64,000 bases of DNA from Bradyrhizobium algeriense (GTDB taxonomy: Bacteria > Pseudomonadota > Alphaproteobacteria > Rhizobiales > Xanthobacteraceae), in the NCBI RefSeq assembly GCF_036924595.1, contig NZ_JAZHRV010000001.1:6847501-6911500 (forward strand). Reading direction: 5' to 3'. Positions 63,662 to 64,000 of the stretch are shown here, piece by piece (positions within the stretch are counted from its first letter, which is position 1; every line of letters begins with the position of its first letter). The position numbers were made by a program, and so were the translations under genes. The notes under the pieces are model-generated. The model worked only from the letters and a program-made list of their open reading frames with translations. It did no database searches and had not been told where the DNA came from.

Positions 63662-64000
63662 ATGAGGAAGAGTATTTTCCATCTGGTCACCGGCACGGCG
63701 CTTGCGGTTGCGCTGTCGGTCTCGTCGGCCCAGGCCCAGAAAAAATACGATACCGGCGCGACCGATACCGAGATCAAGATCGGCCAGACCGTGCCGTTCT
63801 CCGGCGCCTATTCCGTCTATGCCAATATCGGCAAGACGCAGGCAGCTTACATGAAGATGATCAACGATCAGGGCGGCATCAACGGCCGAAAGGTCAACCT
63901 GATCCAGTATGACGACGCCTATTCGCCGCCGAAGACGGTCGAGCAGATCCGCAAGCTGGTGGAAGGCGACGAGGTCCTCCTGACCTTCCAGGTCATCGGC
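63662..64000 (+). CDS. Second ABC substrate-binding protein, N-terminal part (cut by window end)
   Basis: 113 codons visible from ATG 63662. The signal peptide is MRKSIFHLVTGTALAVALSV, cleaved after AQA. The mature sequence KKYDTGATDTEIKIGQTVPF onward is about 80% identical to the protein encoded at 62147-63373. It has its own leader (GAGGAACGC upstream) and a terminator separates it from the first copy, so it is independently expressed. Possible ATPase and permease genes may follow beyond the window. Confidence 0.93.
   Translation, partial: MRKSIFHLVTGTALAVALSVSSAQAQKKYDTGATDTEIKIGQTVPFSGAYSVYANIGKTQAAYMKMINDQGGINGRKVNLIQYDDAYSPPKTVEQIRKLVEGDEVLLTFQVIG

Overview
The window looks like a chromosomal segment of a high-GC alphaproteobacterium, most probably Bradyrhizobium or a close relative (Nitrobacteraceae). 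This is inferred from the gene content, strongly GC-biased third codon positions, frequent GTG starts, and several families of short palindromic intergenic repeats I associate with that group. No sequence search was possible. I see no tRNA, rRNA, CRISPR array or prophage.

Layout. 1-2050: two same-orientation copies of an IS4-family insertion sequence (the first cut by the window edge), each abutting one arm of the same palindromic repeat. 2053-13450: mixed housekeeping genes (EAL-type c-di-GMP enzyme, proline-rich membrane protein, rpmF, mtgA, a short-chain prenyl diphosphate synthase, a DUF1345 protein, a secreted caspase-like protein, a GFA-fold protein, a tandem pair of NTF2-like genes, a CPA1 Na+/H+ antiporter). 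13609-21443: Rieske oxygenase, outer-membrane barrel, a TIR-domain protein flanked by a tauD fragment and an intact tauD, ispG, and a rhodanese. 21572-28938: EamA exporters, a Fur-family regulator, a marR-emrA-emrB efflux operon with a visible operator, and an arsR-SRPBCC-GyrI operon with a perfect dyad operator.

28009-42027 is the clearest functional unit: about 14 kb, all on the minus strand, for hydroaromatic and aromatic catabolism. In transcription order it holds pcaF, pcaH, pcaG, a LysR regulator, a catabolic aroE-type dehydrogenase, a branched-chain-amino-acid-type ABC transporter (livK frameshifted, livH, livM, livG, livF), quiC and a tannase-family esterase. The implied flow is ester hydrolysis outside the cytoplasm, uptake, oxidation to 3-dehydroshikimate, dehydration to protocatechuate, ortho cleavage by PcaGH, and thiolysis by PcaF. 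3-Dehydroquinate dehydratase, pcaB, pcaC, pcaD and pcaIJ are not in the window.

42266-56159: mutS, a membrane protein, an OsmC protein, glnD, a frameshifted small gene, a DUF1800-DUF1501 exported pair with a 36-residue gene after it, and a BlaI/BlaR1-type pair whose sensor carries a VHL-like segment between two copies of a repeated domain. 56285-64000: a decayed ogt fragment, two small genes, a PAS histidine kinase with two response regulators, a three-gene cluster of very small proteins (two Cys-rich, one single-pass membrane), an intact ogt, a DUF1304 protein, and two tandem paralogous ABC substrate-binding proteins (the second cut by the window end). Palindromic repeats of different families sit mostly where convergent genes meet.
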